Source: Actinomadura sp. J1-007 (GTDB lineage Bacteria; Actinomycetota; Actinomycetes; Streptosporangiales; Streptosporangiaceae). Taken from it: 64,000 bases of DNA. Within the stretch, counting starts at the first letter, position 1. The number at the start of each line of letters is the position of its first letter. A model generated the notes under the pieces. It did no database searches, was not told the DNA's origin, and was given only the letters and a program-made list of their open reading frames with translations. Below, piece by piece: positions 1-8,728 of the stretch. Made by a program: the position numbers and the translations under genes. The stretch is taken from NCBI RefSeq assembly GCF_009793335.1, contig NZ_WING01000001.1, positions 2,666,001 through 2,730,000 of the forward strand, in the 5' to 3' direction.

Positions 1-1173
1 GACGGCAGGGAGCTTGGCGCCGGGATTCTTGTTATCGAGGAGTTCGCCGCGTTCGGCCTGGGCGCGGAGGTCCGCGAACAGGGCACGCACCTCGCGGCCG
101 TGCAGCGCGCACCCCTCCGTACGGCCGCACCAGGCAACGAACTGGTCGAACGCGTCCTGCGCCGCAATGCCCTGTAGCTCAAGGAACCGCCGGGCACCGC
201 GCACGCTGTGGTCGACCACGCTTTCCAGCACCATCGCGCGCACGCGCTGCGGGTACGTCTCGGCGTACTGCTCGCCGAGCAGCGTCCCGTACGAACTGCC
301 GTGGTACGTCAGCCTGCCGTCGCCCAGCGCGGCGCGGATCGCGTCCAGGTCGTGCACCATGCTGAGCGTGTCGGCGTGGTCGAACAGCGGGCCCGTACGC
401 GCCCGGCAGTCGTCGCGCAGCCTTTGGTTGTACGCGAGGGTCGCGTTGAAGTCGGCCTGGCTCTTCATCAGCGGCGACGGACGGCGGGCAAGCAGCGCGG
501 AGGAGCACGTCACGGGGTTGCTAAGGCCAACGCCGCGCGGATCGAAGCTGACGATGTCGAACCGCCTGCGCACCTCCGGACTGAACCGGCTGATCCCGTC
601 GATCACCCGGACGACGCCGGAGTCCCCCGGCCCGCCCGGTCCGAACACCATCGTTCCGGCGCGGGCGTTCGGGTCGGCGGCCTTGCGGCGGGCGAGCGCC
701 AGGCCGAACTTCGGCCCGTTCGGACGCGCCCAGTCGACGGGCAGGCGCAACGACGCGCACTCCGCGCCGTTCGCGCACGCCTTCCAGACGATGCCCTTGG
801 AGGCCGGTGTGAAGGTCGGCGTGGTGCCGAACGCGGGCCCGCTCAGCACCGCGAGACTCGTTCCGGCGATCGCGCACGCGGCCCCCACAGCGAGCGCCGC
901 CCCAGCCACCCGCCGCACCCCGCCAACCACCGGCCCCACCGGCCCCGCCCCGTCCCCACGCCCCCGCCACAAGCTCCGCCCCCGCCCCGCACCCCGCACA
1001 GGTTCCGCACCCCGTGCCTGCCGCACGTTCCGTACCCGCCGTGCGTTCCGCACCCAACGCGCCGACCGCACGCTCCGCTCCGAGCCCTCCCGCGCCGTCG
1101 CCTCAGCGGACGAGAGACCGGGATCGGAGGGACGAGCACCGGGGAGACCGGGGGGCGTCTGGTTTCCGGACAT
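1..1173 (-). CDS. TAP-like alpha/beta hydrolase (tripeptidyl aminopeptidase family), C-terminus cut by window edge
   Basis: The minus strand stays open from an ATG at 1173 to the window edge (391 codons). Residues about 88-112 form a hydrophobic signal or anchor helix, after an unusually Arg-rich leader of about 85 residues. The mature part has the family features: an oxyanion-loop FGPGGPGDSG, FDPRGVGLS, and the nucleophile elbow GSSYG with Ser at about residue 294. Proteins of this family are secreted peptidases that remove N-terminal peptides or cleave small esters. The Asp and His of the triad and the TAP C-terminal domain lie outside the window. The start has AGGA about 8 bases upstream. 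The family is clear; the substrate is not. Confidence 0.85.
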   Translation of the reverse strand, partial: MSGNQTPPGLPGARPSDPGLSSAEATAREGSERSVRSARWVRNARRVRNVRQARGAEPVRGAGRGRSLWRGRGDGAGPVGPVVGGVRRVAGAALAVGAACAIAGTSLAVLSGPAFGTTPTFTPASKGIVWKACANGAECASLRLPVDWARPNGPKFGLALARRKAADPNARAGTMVFGPGGPGDSGVVRVIDGISRFSPEVRRRFDIVSFDPRGVGLSNPVTCSSALLARRPSPLMKSQADFNATLAYNQRLRDDCRARTGPLFDHADTLSMVHDLDAIRAALGDGRLTYHGSSYGTLLGEQYAETYPQRVRAMVLESVVDHSVRGARRFLELQGIAAQDAFDQFVAWCGRTEGCALHGREVRALFADLRAQAERGELLDNKNPGAKLPAV

Positions 1174-1956
1174 GAAAGTCGTCCTTTCGTCGGACGGTTC
1201 CGTGAGAGCACGTCATGCGGGCGGCCCACCCGTCGAAGCGCCGCACGCCCCTCATTAAGGCCGGTGCGGCGAACGACGGGACCCGCGCGGCAGTGCGCCC
1301 CGTCGCGGAACCGATCGTCCTGCGCCGCCCACGCTGATCACGCTAAGCCCGCGAACGCCACGAATCCGGAGTGCTCAGGGACGGCCCAGGGTGCGTTCAG
1401 GGTCGCCTCAGGGTCCGCTCCGCACACCCGCCCGACACCCGCTTCGACAGAGGCGTACGGACCGCGAGCGGATGGGCGGTGACGGAACGCGCTAACGGAA
1501 CGGTGTGCTTTGGACGCCCGCCCTCGGGCACGAGAGGGCACGCCCCTAAGCGGACGCGCGAGAACGGAGCGGTACCGCGCGGACGCCCCTCGCTAGGAGG
1601 TAAGCGCCGCTCGGACGCAGACACGCGCGGACGGATCAGTGCCGCCGGAGGCCCGCCCTCAGCGCACGAGGCATACAGGCCCCAAAGCAGACACGCGAGC
1701 GGGAATTCAGGGTGGCCAGACGTTCTCATAGGGAGTTGAACGGCGCTCGGCGGGGCGGCGGCGGGTGGACGTTCCGGCGTTGGGGGTGCCCCGGAGTTGG
1801 GTGGTGAGGGTGGAGGGGGCATGATCGTTTCTTGTCCTCCGGAGGGCCCGTAGACCTCTGGAGGCGGCTGTTCTCCGGTGGTGGCCCGTCACCCCGTCGG
1901 AGGACGCGCCCTCCGCCCGTCCGGCGCGCGCGGCCGGTGGAACGCCCACCCGCGGA
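1174..1956. other. gene-free interval
   Basis: These 783 bases lie between the divergent 5' end of the hydrolase and the 3' end of the dehydrogenase. Open frames exist on both strands because of the high GC content, but none has a ribosome site, a recognisable motif or a protein-like composition. I see no RNA gene or clear terminator here. Confidence 0.4.
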
Positions 1957-4860
1957 TCAGCCGGCCGCCCCGGGCGGGCGGAGGGCATCGCGCAGCACCT
2001 CGGCGAGGTGGAGCGCGCGGCGTTCGGTGCCCTGCGCGATCTGCGTACGGCAGGAGAAGCCGTCCGCGAGGACGAGCGCGCCGTCCGCCTCGCGCACCTT
2101 CGGGTAGAGCTCGCGCTCGGCGCAGCCCTGCGAGACGTCCCAGTGGCCGCGCTCGAAGCCAAAGTTGCCCGCGAGGCCGCAGCAGCCCGCGCCGATCACG
2201 TCGGTGCGGACGCCGAGGCGTTCCAGCACGGCGAGGTCGGGGACGTACGAACCCTTGGCCTCCTGGTGGCAGTGAACCTGCGCGACGGCGTCGGCGGTCA
2301 CCGCCGCGAACGGCCAGTCGCCCTCGTGCGCGGCGACGACCTCGGCGAACGTGACGGTGGCGGCGGCCAGCGCGTGCGCGCGGGGGTCGTCCGGCAGCAG
2401 TTCGCGCGCCTCGTCGCGCAGCATGACCGTGCAGGACGGTTCGAGCCCGACGATCGGCAGCCCGGCGTCGAGCGCCGGACGCAGGATGTCGAGCGTGTGC
2501 CGCAGGACGCGCCGCGTCATGCCGAGCTGGCCGGTGGAGTGCCAGGTCAGGCCGCAGCAGACACGGCCCGGTGGGATCAGCACCCGGTGGCCGAGAGCCT
2601 CCAGCACCTCGACCGCGGCGCGCCCCACACCGGGTTCGTGAAAGTTGGTGAACGTGTCGGGCCAGAGCACGACCGTCTTCCGCCGCCCATCCCCGTACCC
2701 GTACCCGCCGCGCCGCTTGCGTTCCCCGCGCCCGCCGGGCCCTCCGCCCCCGCCGCGTCTGCGGGAGCGGTGCCAGGCGTTCAGGGAGGGGGTGGCGAAG
2801 CGGATCATGTGGCGGCGTGGTTCGATGCCTGCTGCGCGTTTGACGAGTGCGCTGACCGGGGCGAGCGCTAGCGCCGCGTTGGCGGTGCGGGCCGCGCCGG
2901 GGACGGACGTCACGACGCGCGACCACAGCGGCAGCCACCCCATCGAGTAGTGCGCCATGGGGCGGACGCGCCGTTCGTAATGGCGGTTGAGGAATTCGGC
3001 CTTGTAGGTGGCCATATCGACGTTCACCGGGCAGTCGCTTGCGCACGCCTTGCATGACAGGCACAGGTCGAGCGCGTCCCGTACCTCCTCCGAACGCCAG
3101 CCGTCCTTCAACGTCTCCCCGCGCAGCATTTCGGCCAGCACCCGCGCGCGCCCGCGCGTGGAGTGCACCTCGTCCCGCGTGACTTTGAACGACGGGCACA
3201 TGGAGCCCGTCTCCAGGTTGCGGCAGGCGCCGACACCCACGCACCGGTGCACTGCCGCGGTGAACGACCCGTGGTCGCGGGTCAGGGCGTGTACGGGGGT
3301 GAGCGCGAGCGCGTCGCGTCCGGGCCCGGGACGGAGGTCGGCGTCCAGCGGCGCGGGATCGACGATGACGCCGGGATTGAGACGGCGTTCGGGGTCGAAG
3401 ACGTTTTTGAACGCCCGGAAGGCGCCGAGCAGGTCTGGCGAGTACATCTCCGTCAGCAGTTCCGAACGCGCCCGTCCGTCGCCATGCTCTCCCGACACCG
3501 ATCCGCCGTGCGCGACGACGAGGCGCGCAGCCGCCGTGATGAAATCCCGGTAGCCGACGACGCCGCTCTTCTCTTGCAACGCCCAGTTGACGCGCAGGTG
3601 CAGGCAGCCTTCGCCGAAGTGCCCGTACGGAACGCCGCGCAGCCCGTGCTCACCCATCAGCCCGTACAGGTCGCGCAGGTATCCCGCGAGCCGTTCGGCA
3701 GGGACTGCGGAGTCCTCCCAGCCGGGCCACGCCTCGCCGCCGTCCGGGAGCCGCGTCACGATGCCGGATCCCGCTTCGCGGATCCACCACAGCGCCCGCA
3801 TGCGCGCGGGGTCGTCCACCACGACGGAGGTCGTCTCGGGGACGCGTTCGCGCACGGACTCGGCGAGGGCGTGCGCGGCGTCGCGGGCGGCGGCCGGGGT
3901 GTCGCCGCCGACCTCGCAGTACAGCCAGCCGCCGCCGGGCGGGAGGTCGGCCCCGGCGTCCGTCCGTCCGGGCTGGGTGCGCAGCGCGGTGAGCAGGTCG
4001 GACGCCATGCCCTCCACGGTCAGCGCGCCGGTGCGCGCGGCGAACGGCGCGACCTCCGCCGCGACGTACACGTCCGGGAATCCGAGGACGGCGAGCGCGC
4101 GCGCCGCAGGCACCGGCACCAGGCGGACGGTCGCTTCGGTGACGAGGCCGCAGGTGCCCTCCGCGCCGACGAGCGCCTTGGCGACGTGGAAGCCGTTCTC
4201 GGGGAGCAGGTGGTGCAGCCCGTAGCCGGACACCTGCCTGCTGAACCTGCCGAGTTCCGTGCGCAACGGCCCGAGGTGCGCGTCCCGCAGCCTGGCGAGT
4301 TCCGCGTCGATCCGCGCGTCGCCGGACGTGCCGCGCTCCGCGTTCAGCTCGCGTCCGCCGGGAAGCAGGACGCGCAGCGCCTCGACGTTGCCGGCGGTGA
4401 CGCCCCACGCCACGCTGTGCGACCCGCAGGCGTTGTTGCCGATCATCCCGCCGAGCGTGCACCGCGAGTGGCTGGACGGGTCGGGCCCGAACGTCAGCCC
4501 GTACCGTCCGGCGGCGGCGCGCAGGTCGTCCAGCACGACGCCCGGCTCCACGACGGCGGTCCGCGCGCCCGGGTCGATCGAACGGATCCGGCGCAGGTGC
4601 CGCGAGGTGTCGACGACGATCCCGGAGCCGACGGAGTTGCCCGCGATGGACGTCCCGCCGCCGCGCATCGTCACCGGCAGCCCTTCGTCCGCCGCGAGTT
4701 CGAGCACGCGCGCGAGGTCGTCCGCCGACCGCGGCTCGGCGACCGCGACCGGGACGCGGCGGTAGATCGACGCGTCGGACGAGTACGCGGTGCGGACGGT
4801 CAGATCGGTGCGGAACACCCCAGGGAGCGCGGCGTCCAGCCGGCGAGCGCGATCAGGCAC
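1957..4860 (-). CDS. FAD-binding/(4Fe-4S) 2-hydroxyacid dehydrogenase (D-lactate dehydrogenase/YdiJ type)
   Basis: A long fusion protein of about 967 residues, as in the YdiJ/Dld-II class. The N-terminal half is a PCMH-type FAD domain (MRGGGTSIAGNSVG near residue 65, then GGMIGNNACGSHS) followed by the FAD-oxidase C-terminal domain. The C-terminal half has the CxGxGxCR segment, a ferredoxin-like CLSCKACASDCP, and two CCG-type cysteine motifs (GRVCCGL and GAGCCGLAGNFG). The predicted role is oxidation of D-lactate or a related D-2-hydroxyacid, with electrons passed through Fe-S centres at the membrane. The GTG at 4860 puts the start just before the conserved RARRLDAALPG segment. A GTG at 4926 would add 22 low-complexity residues and is less likely. 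No operon partner is visible. Confidence 0.88.
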   Translation of the reverse strand: MPDRARRLDAALPGVFRTDLTVRTAYSSDASIYRRVPVAVAEPRSADDLARVLELAADEGLPVTMRGGGTSIAGNSVGSGIVVDTSRHLRRIRSIDPGARTAVVEPGVVLDDLRAAAGRYGLTFGPDPSSHSRCTLGGMIGNNACGSHSVAWGVTAGNVEALRVLLPGGRELNAERGTSGDARIDAELARLRDAHLGPLRTELGRFSRQVSGYGLHHLLPENGFHVAKALVGAEGTCGLVTEATVRLVPVPAARALAVLGFPDVYVAAEVAPFAARTGALTVEGMASDLLTALRTQPGRTDAGADLPPGGGWLYCEVGGDTPAAARDAAHALAESVRERVPETTSVVVDDPARMRALWWIREAGSGIVTRLPDGGEAWPGWEDSAVPAERLAGYLRDLYGLMGEHGLRGVPYGHFGEGCLHLRVNWALQEKSGVVGYRDFITAAARLVVAHGGSVSGEHGDGRARSELLTEMYSPDLLGAFRAFKNVFDPERRLNPGVIVDPAPLDADLRPGPGRDALALTPVHALTRDHGSFTAAVHRCVGVGACRNLETGSMCPSFKVTRDEVHSTRGRARVLAEMLRGETLKDGWRSEEVRDALDLCLSCKACASDCPVNVDMATYKAEFLNRHYERRVRPMAHYSMGWLPLWSRVVTSVPGAARTANAALALAPVSALVKRAAGIEPRRHMIRFATPSLNAWHRSRRRGGGGGPGGRGERKRRGGYGYGDGRRKTVVLWPDTFTNFHEPGVGRAAVEVLEALGHRVLIPPGRVCCGLTWHSTGQLGMTRRVLRHTLDILRPALDAGLPIVGLEPSCTVMLRDEARELLPDDPRAHALAAATVTFAEVVAAHEGDWPFAAVTADAVAQVHCHQEAKGSYVPDLAVLERLGVRTDVIGAGCCGLAGNFGFERGHWDVSQGCAERELYPKVREADGALVLADGFSCRTQIAQGTERRALHLAEVLRDALRPPGAAG

Positions 4861-4926
4861 GCCCCCAGCGTAGGCCCGCGCCGCCCCGCTACCCCGCCCC
4901 ACCACCGCAGCACCCGCCGCCCGCAC

Positions 4927-5200
4927 CGCTACGCCGCCGCAGCTCCTCGCCGCCCGCGCCGCCCCGCCGCCGCAGCACCCCGTCGCTACGCCGCCGCAGC
5001 ACCCGCCGCCCGCGCCACCCCGCCCGCGCCACCCCAGTCACCGCGCCCGCAGTCCCGCAGCCGCGCCGCCGCCACACCCCGCCCGCACCGCTATGCCGCC
5101 GCAGCACCCACCGCCCGCGGCGCTACGCCGCCGCAGCGCCCCGCCGCCCGCGCCGCCCCCGATCACCGCGCCCGCAGGCCGCAGCCGCAGCCGCGGTGCC
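4927..5200. repeat. degenerate GC-rich repeats
   Basis: The gap between the dehydrogenase and the lipase is filled with imperfect copies of a short CGCCGCCGCAGC-type unit. The core TACGCCGCCGCAGC or close variants recurs near 4930, 4988, 5091 and 5122. Open frames here are low-complexity Arg/Ala/Pro strings and are not believable genes. The function is unknown; slippage-prone expansion is the simplest reading. Confidence 0.6.
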
Positions 5201-5219
5201 CCGCCGCCCCGGGCTCCGG

Positions 5220-5246
5220 CGCCCCGGGGCCCGGCGTCCCGGGGCG
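5220..5246 (-). terminator. hairpin after the lipase gene
   Basis: Perfect 9-bp arms (CGCCCCGGG at 5220-5228, CCCGGGGCG at 5238-5246) with a 9-base loop lie directly downstream of the lipase stop codon. There is no T-run, which is common for actinomycete terminators. Confidence 0.55.
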
Positions 5247-5254
5247 GTCGGCGT

Positions 5255-6250
5255 TCAGACTGGGAGGCCGTAGTCGGTGCAGGTCGGCGCGAATCCGGGC
5301 CGTCGGGGTCCGAGCTCGTTCATGACGTTCTGGAGTACGGGGCTGTCGTTGAACATTCCGACATGGCCCACGTAGTCCTTCGGGCACTGGTCCTGGACGA
5401 GGATGTTGGTGGCGTTCGGGCCCTTGAGGAACGCGTTGGTGTACGGCGTGACCACCAGGTCGTTCTTCGTCTCGATCACCACGTACCGCGGGCCCGGCGC
5501 CGTGTCGCCGTCCGCGAACAGCGCTTTCTGGAAGTCCGAGCCTTCCTGCTGCTGCACCAGCGACGGCGTCCCGACGGCCTGGAACCCCTGGTTGACGAAT
5601 CCCAGCAGGTTGAGCTGCCGCCCCAGGTTGACCAGGCCGAGGAGCGTCGTGCCGTGGTTGCTGGGCGCGAGCGCGACGAACGTCCGCACCTTGGCCGCGC
5701 CGCCGAGCCGCTTGATGTAGTAGCCGGGCATCATGCCGCCCTGCGAGTGGCCTACGACATCGACCTTGGACGCCCCCGTCGCGTCCAGCACCTTGTCGAC
5801 GAACGCGCTCATCACCTTCGCCGACGTCGGGATGTCGCCCAGGCCGCCGACCCGGTCGGCCGAGATCGGCGCCATGCCGTAGTTGAACGCGTAGACGCAG
5901 TAGCCCGCGTTCGCGAGCATCGGCGACAGGACGGCCCAGTTCGCGCCCAGGTTGACGCCCGTCGCGTGCGTCAGCACCACCGGCGTCGGATGCTCGGCGC
6001 TCGGCCTGCACGACCAGTCGTTCGCGCCCGCCACCTTGTCGGGGCTGGTGAGGAAGTTCTGCAACGCGGTGCCGACGTTGCCGACCGGGTACTTCGGCGT
6101 CTCGGCGTGCGCGGGCGCCTGCACGGCCGCGGCCCCGGCCAGCGCGGACGCGCCGAGGCCGAGCGCGACTCCGGCCGCCGCGAGCCGCCGCCGGATCCGG
6201 AACGCCGAGCGCTCCCGCGCCTCACGTGATCGTCGCAGCTCACCGGCCAT
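5255..6250 (-). CDS. secreted alpha/beta-hydrolase lipase (Lipase class 2 type)
   Basis: A 331-residue exported enzyme. The start is the ATG at 6250 because GGAGG sits 5 bases upstream; the in-frame ATG 30 bases further up lacks this. Residues 1-49 have twin Arg-rich stretches, a hydrophobic core and an AHA-E signal cleavage site. The nucleophile is in GHSQGG (Ser about 169), typical of lipases. A Cys pair and a late YVGHVG segment probably supply the disulfide and the catalytic His. The family hydrolyses acylglycerols or similar esters outside the cell. The gene stands alone, with a hairpin just past its stop. Confidence 0.88.
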   Translation of the reverse strand: MAGELRRSREARERSAFRIRRRLAAAGVALGLGASALAGAAAVQAPAHAETPKYPVGNVGTALQNFLTSPDKVAGANDWSCRPSAEHPTPVVLTHATGVNLGANWAVLSPMLANAGYCVYAFNYGMAPISADRVGGLGDIPTSAKVMSAFVDKVLDATGASKVDVVGHSQGGMMPGYYIKRLGGAAKVRTFVALAPSNHGTTLLGLVNLGRQLNLLGFVNQGFQAVGTPSLVQQQEGSDFQKALFADGDTAPGPRYVVIETKNDLVVTPYTNAFLKGPNATNILVQDQCPKDYVGHVGMFNDSPVLQNVMNELGPRRPGFAPTCTDYGLPV

Positions 6251-6576
6251 GCCGACCTCCAGGGGTCCGTTCCGTCGCACAGGGCCCGCAAGCGCTCACT
6301 TGCTTCACGGGCGAGCTGACCTTAGACCCGGAATCCAATAAGGAGCAAGGGGTTGGACGGAGAGCGATGAGACTATCGCCGAAAGTGACCGCATTGACGC
6401 AGGCGGACCCCGCCGCCTTCCGCGAGGCGTCACCAAAGGAGGCGAACTGCGCGGGGAGGCGGCGAGGGCCGGGGCGGGGAGGCGGGTCGTCGGTGCGGGG
6501 CGGATTGGGTTGGGGTGGTCGGGATGGCGTCGACCGCCATTCCCACTCGGAACACGAAAGCCGAGTCAGGTGCGAC
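6251..6576. other. gene-free interval upstream of the lipase
   Basis: About 326 bases that should hold the lipase promoter and the 3' flank of the DUF397 gene. I see no believable gene, RNA or strong hairpin. Confidence 0.35.
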
Positions 6577-6789
6577 TCAGCGGCGCTCCAGGTCACCGTT
6601 GCGGATACCGCGCAGGAGCGCGTTCCACTGTGCGTAATCGAGGGCGAGCGTGCCGGCGGCGTGATCGCGCGAGTCGCGGATCAGCACCGACGGCCCCAGC
6701 GCGGCCACCTCCACGCATTCGTCCGCCGACTGGCTCGCGCTGCTCTTGCGCCAGGTCGGCGCCGTCCCCCGATTCGACCGATAGATCAT
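6577..6789 (-). CDS. DUF397 family protein
   Basis: A 70-residue protein with the DUF397 pattern: WRKSSASQSADECVEVA near the start, then IRDSRDHAAGTL and a terminal W-x-x-L-L-x-x-I block. The ATG at 6789 is chosen because GGAGGG precedes it by 8 bases. DUF397 genes are paired across actinomycetes with XRE/DUF5753 regulators and are needed for normal development in some Streptomyces (the BldB/WhiJ-like group). The XRE partner lies immediately upstream on the same strand, 253 bases away. The biochemical role is unknown; it may antagonise the DNA-binding partner. Confidence 0.88.
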   Translation of the reverse strand: MIYRSNRGTAPTWRKSSASQSADECVEVAALGPSVLIRDSRDHAAGTLALDYAQWNALLRGIRNGDLERR

Positions 6790-7042
6790 CCAGCGACCCT
6801 CCATCCAGTGCCGGCGGGCCGCGTCGTACCGAACGATCGGACAAGAAACCCACCTGGCGGGAGCTCAGCAGGGCACAACTAACCACGACCTTGTGGAAAA
6901 TTTCCCGATCACGAGTGTAAACGGTTCCAGTTCTTCCGCCTACACGGGAACACAAGATCACGCTCTGTGCTTATGCGGGCCGGTCGCCTTATGGGTGCCC
7001 GATCGGGCTGTCACCTCCGGAAACGTGAACGGTGGGAGCCGG

Positions 7043-7927
7043 TCAGGCCATCAGGTCCTCGGCCGCCTGCCGGATCAGCTCGATCGACCTGTCGGCGGGG
7101 AGGGCCTGCTCCAGCAGCGACTCGAAGCTGTCGCGGTACTCGGCGATCCGCTCGTCGTCGCCCGTGACCATCATGCTGGCGCCCGGCCGGCCCTCCAGGT
7201 AGAGGACGTCGCTGAGCCCGCCGTCGAACTCCAGCAGCGTGAACGGGCCCTGCAGGCCGAGGTGCGCCCCCGCGTTGAACGGGATGACCCGGACGGTGAG
7301 GTTGTCGTCGGCGTCGGCGGAGTCGGCGATGTGCCGGAGCTGGTTGGGCATGATCGCGGGATCGACCAGGATGCCGACGTGCCGGCGGACCACGGCCTCG
7401 TCGACGATGTAGTACTGCCGCGGCGGGTCCTGGCGCTTGGCGAGCTCGCGCTGGCGCTGGAGCCGCAGCTTCACCCCGAGGGCCTGGCCGGTCTGGCTGA
7501 CCATGCCCGTGTTGAGCACCTCGGCGTACTCGGGGGTCTGGAGCAGCCCCGGGACGACCGCGCCGTGGAAGTGCCGGATGATCGAGGCGCCCGCCGCGTA
7601 CCCCACGAAGCTCAGGAACACGTCGTCGAACTCGCCCTTGTAGGCGCTCCACCAGGCGGGCTCGCGGGCGCCGCGGGCCAGCGCCTGGAGCGCGTCCTGC
7701 CGGCTCTCGGAGGTGACGTCGTAGGTGGTCAGGAGCGCCTGGAGGTCGGTGCGCGTGATGGCGTTCTTGCCGCCCTCGACCCGGATCAGCTTCGACGGGG
7801 ACCATTCGAGCTGCCGCGCGACCTGCTCCTGCGTCAGACCCTTCTCCTTGCGCAGCCTGACGAGCTCGGTGCGCAGCAGCGCGCTCTGCACGACCGGCCC
7901 CTGATCACTGGCCATAGGTTCGCTCAC
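7043..7927 (-). CDS. XRE-family helix-turn-helix regulator with DUF5753 ligand domain
   Basis: 294 residues. The N-terminal lambda-repressor-type HTH (residues about 18-75, with LTQEQVARQLEWSPSKLIRVE) is followed by the DUF5753 domain (from EPAWWSAYKGEFDDV onward, with the GLLQTPEYAEVL motif). This is the WhiJ-like regulator class of actinomycetes, encoded with a DUF397 partner, which lies just downstream. The start could be GTG 7927 or ATG 7915; neither has a good ribosome site. A repeated TAGCAGAT motif upstream may be its own operator. Confidence 0.9.
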   Translation of the reverse strand: MSEPMASDQGPVVQSALLRTELVRLRKEKGLTQEQVARQLEWSPSKLIRVEGGKNAITRTDLQALLTTYDVTSESRQDALQALARGAREPAWWSAYKGEFDDVFLSFVGYAAGASIIRHFHGAVVPGLLQTPEYAEVLNTGMVSQTGQALGVKLRLQRQRELAKRQDPPRQYYIVDEAVVRRHVGILVDPAIMPNQLRHIADSADADDNLTVRVIPFNAGAHLGLQGPFTLLEFDGGLSDVLYLEGRPGASMMVTGDDERIAEYRDSFESLLEQALPADRSIELIRQAAEDLMA

Positions 7928-7940
7928 TCTGTGTAGTAGG

Positions 7941-8181
7941 TGCTAGGAACACATCTGCTACATGGCAGTCCGGGACCCGGCGGAGTACGTGACGCCACAC
8001 CGGCACGTACCTCCGGGCAACGGATCTCACCTACCGTCTCCAAACCCCCGCTGCGTCGCCGGACACTCCAGATCGAGCTGGCAGGGTGCTGCATGTCGGC
8101 GGACTATGTTGTAGCGTGCTAGGTAGCAGATTAGCAGGGATCGTGCCGACATAGGGCAACCTGCTAGCTGAAGACAGCAGG
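7941..8181. promoter_or_regulatory. repeated TAGCAGAT/TGCTAG motifs, possible operators of the XRE regulator
   Basis: Three related short sites lie upstream of the regulator gene: TGTAGCAGATGTG read on the minus strand at 7950-7962, GGTAGCAGATTAGC on the plus strand at 8122-8135, and a CCTGCTAGC/ACAGCAGG pair at 8160-8181. These AT-richer patches stand out from their GC-rich surroundings. The remaining gap to 8728 has no believable gene. Binding by the neighbouring regulator is inference. Confidence 0.4.
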
Positions 8182-8728
8182 ATCTCCACGCTGGGTGAGG
8201 AGCGAGGCGGCACAGGAGGCGGCACACAGGGGCGACGGCACTCCCCGGCGGCGGATCCACCGATCAGGAGGTCGAAAAACGGATTCCGACACTCGTACAC
8301 CAGGGCACGCATAAACCGAACCGCCCCCACTTCCCGCCGATCATCGGGTCGCGAGCCAGGAGGATCGGCGAAAAGCGGGAGCGGCTCTCTCGGGACCACC
8401 GGGGACGCGTTCACCCGGCCCTCGGAGCTGCGCTGCGACATCGCCGGAGCACCGCTCTGACCAGGCGAAACATCCCCAACGGTTTCCCCCAGTCTAACCG
8501 CGATCACGCCGTCCAGGCCATAGGCGATACGACTTCCCGCTGCGAACGATCCGATCCCGCAGACCCCCGCCATGAGAACGGACGAGGCGACGGAAGACGT
8601 GTTACTCGACTTGGGGTTCTCGTCATGCCAACCATCCGAAACCGTCCCCTGACCACGACCGGCCGACCAGCGAGCCTCCCGTCCCCGATCACGCCCGCCG
8701 AGTACGACGGCCGCGAAAGGAGGGCGCG

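Noticed and set aside
14..1258. Long plus-strand open frame over the start of the window
   Set aside because: It is the reverse reading of the TAP-type hydrolase; composition is Arg/Pro/Ser-rich and has no motif.
3163..5325. 720-codon plus-strand open frame
   Set aside because: Antisense of the FAD/Fe-S dehydrogenase and the repeat tract; GC-rich DNA leaves such frames open.
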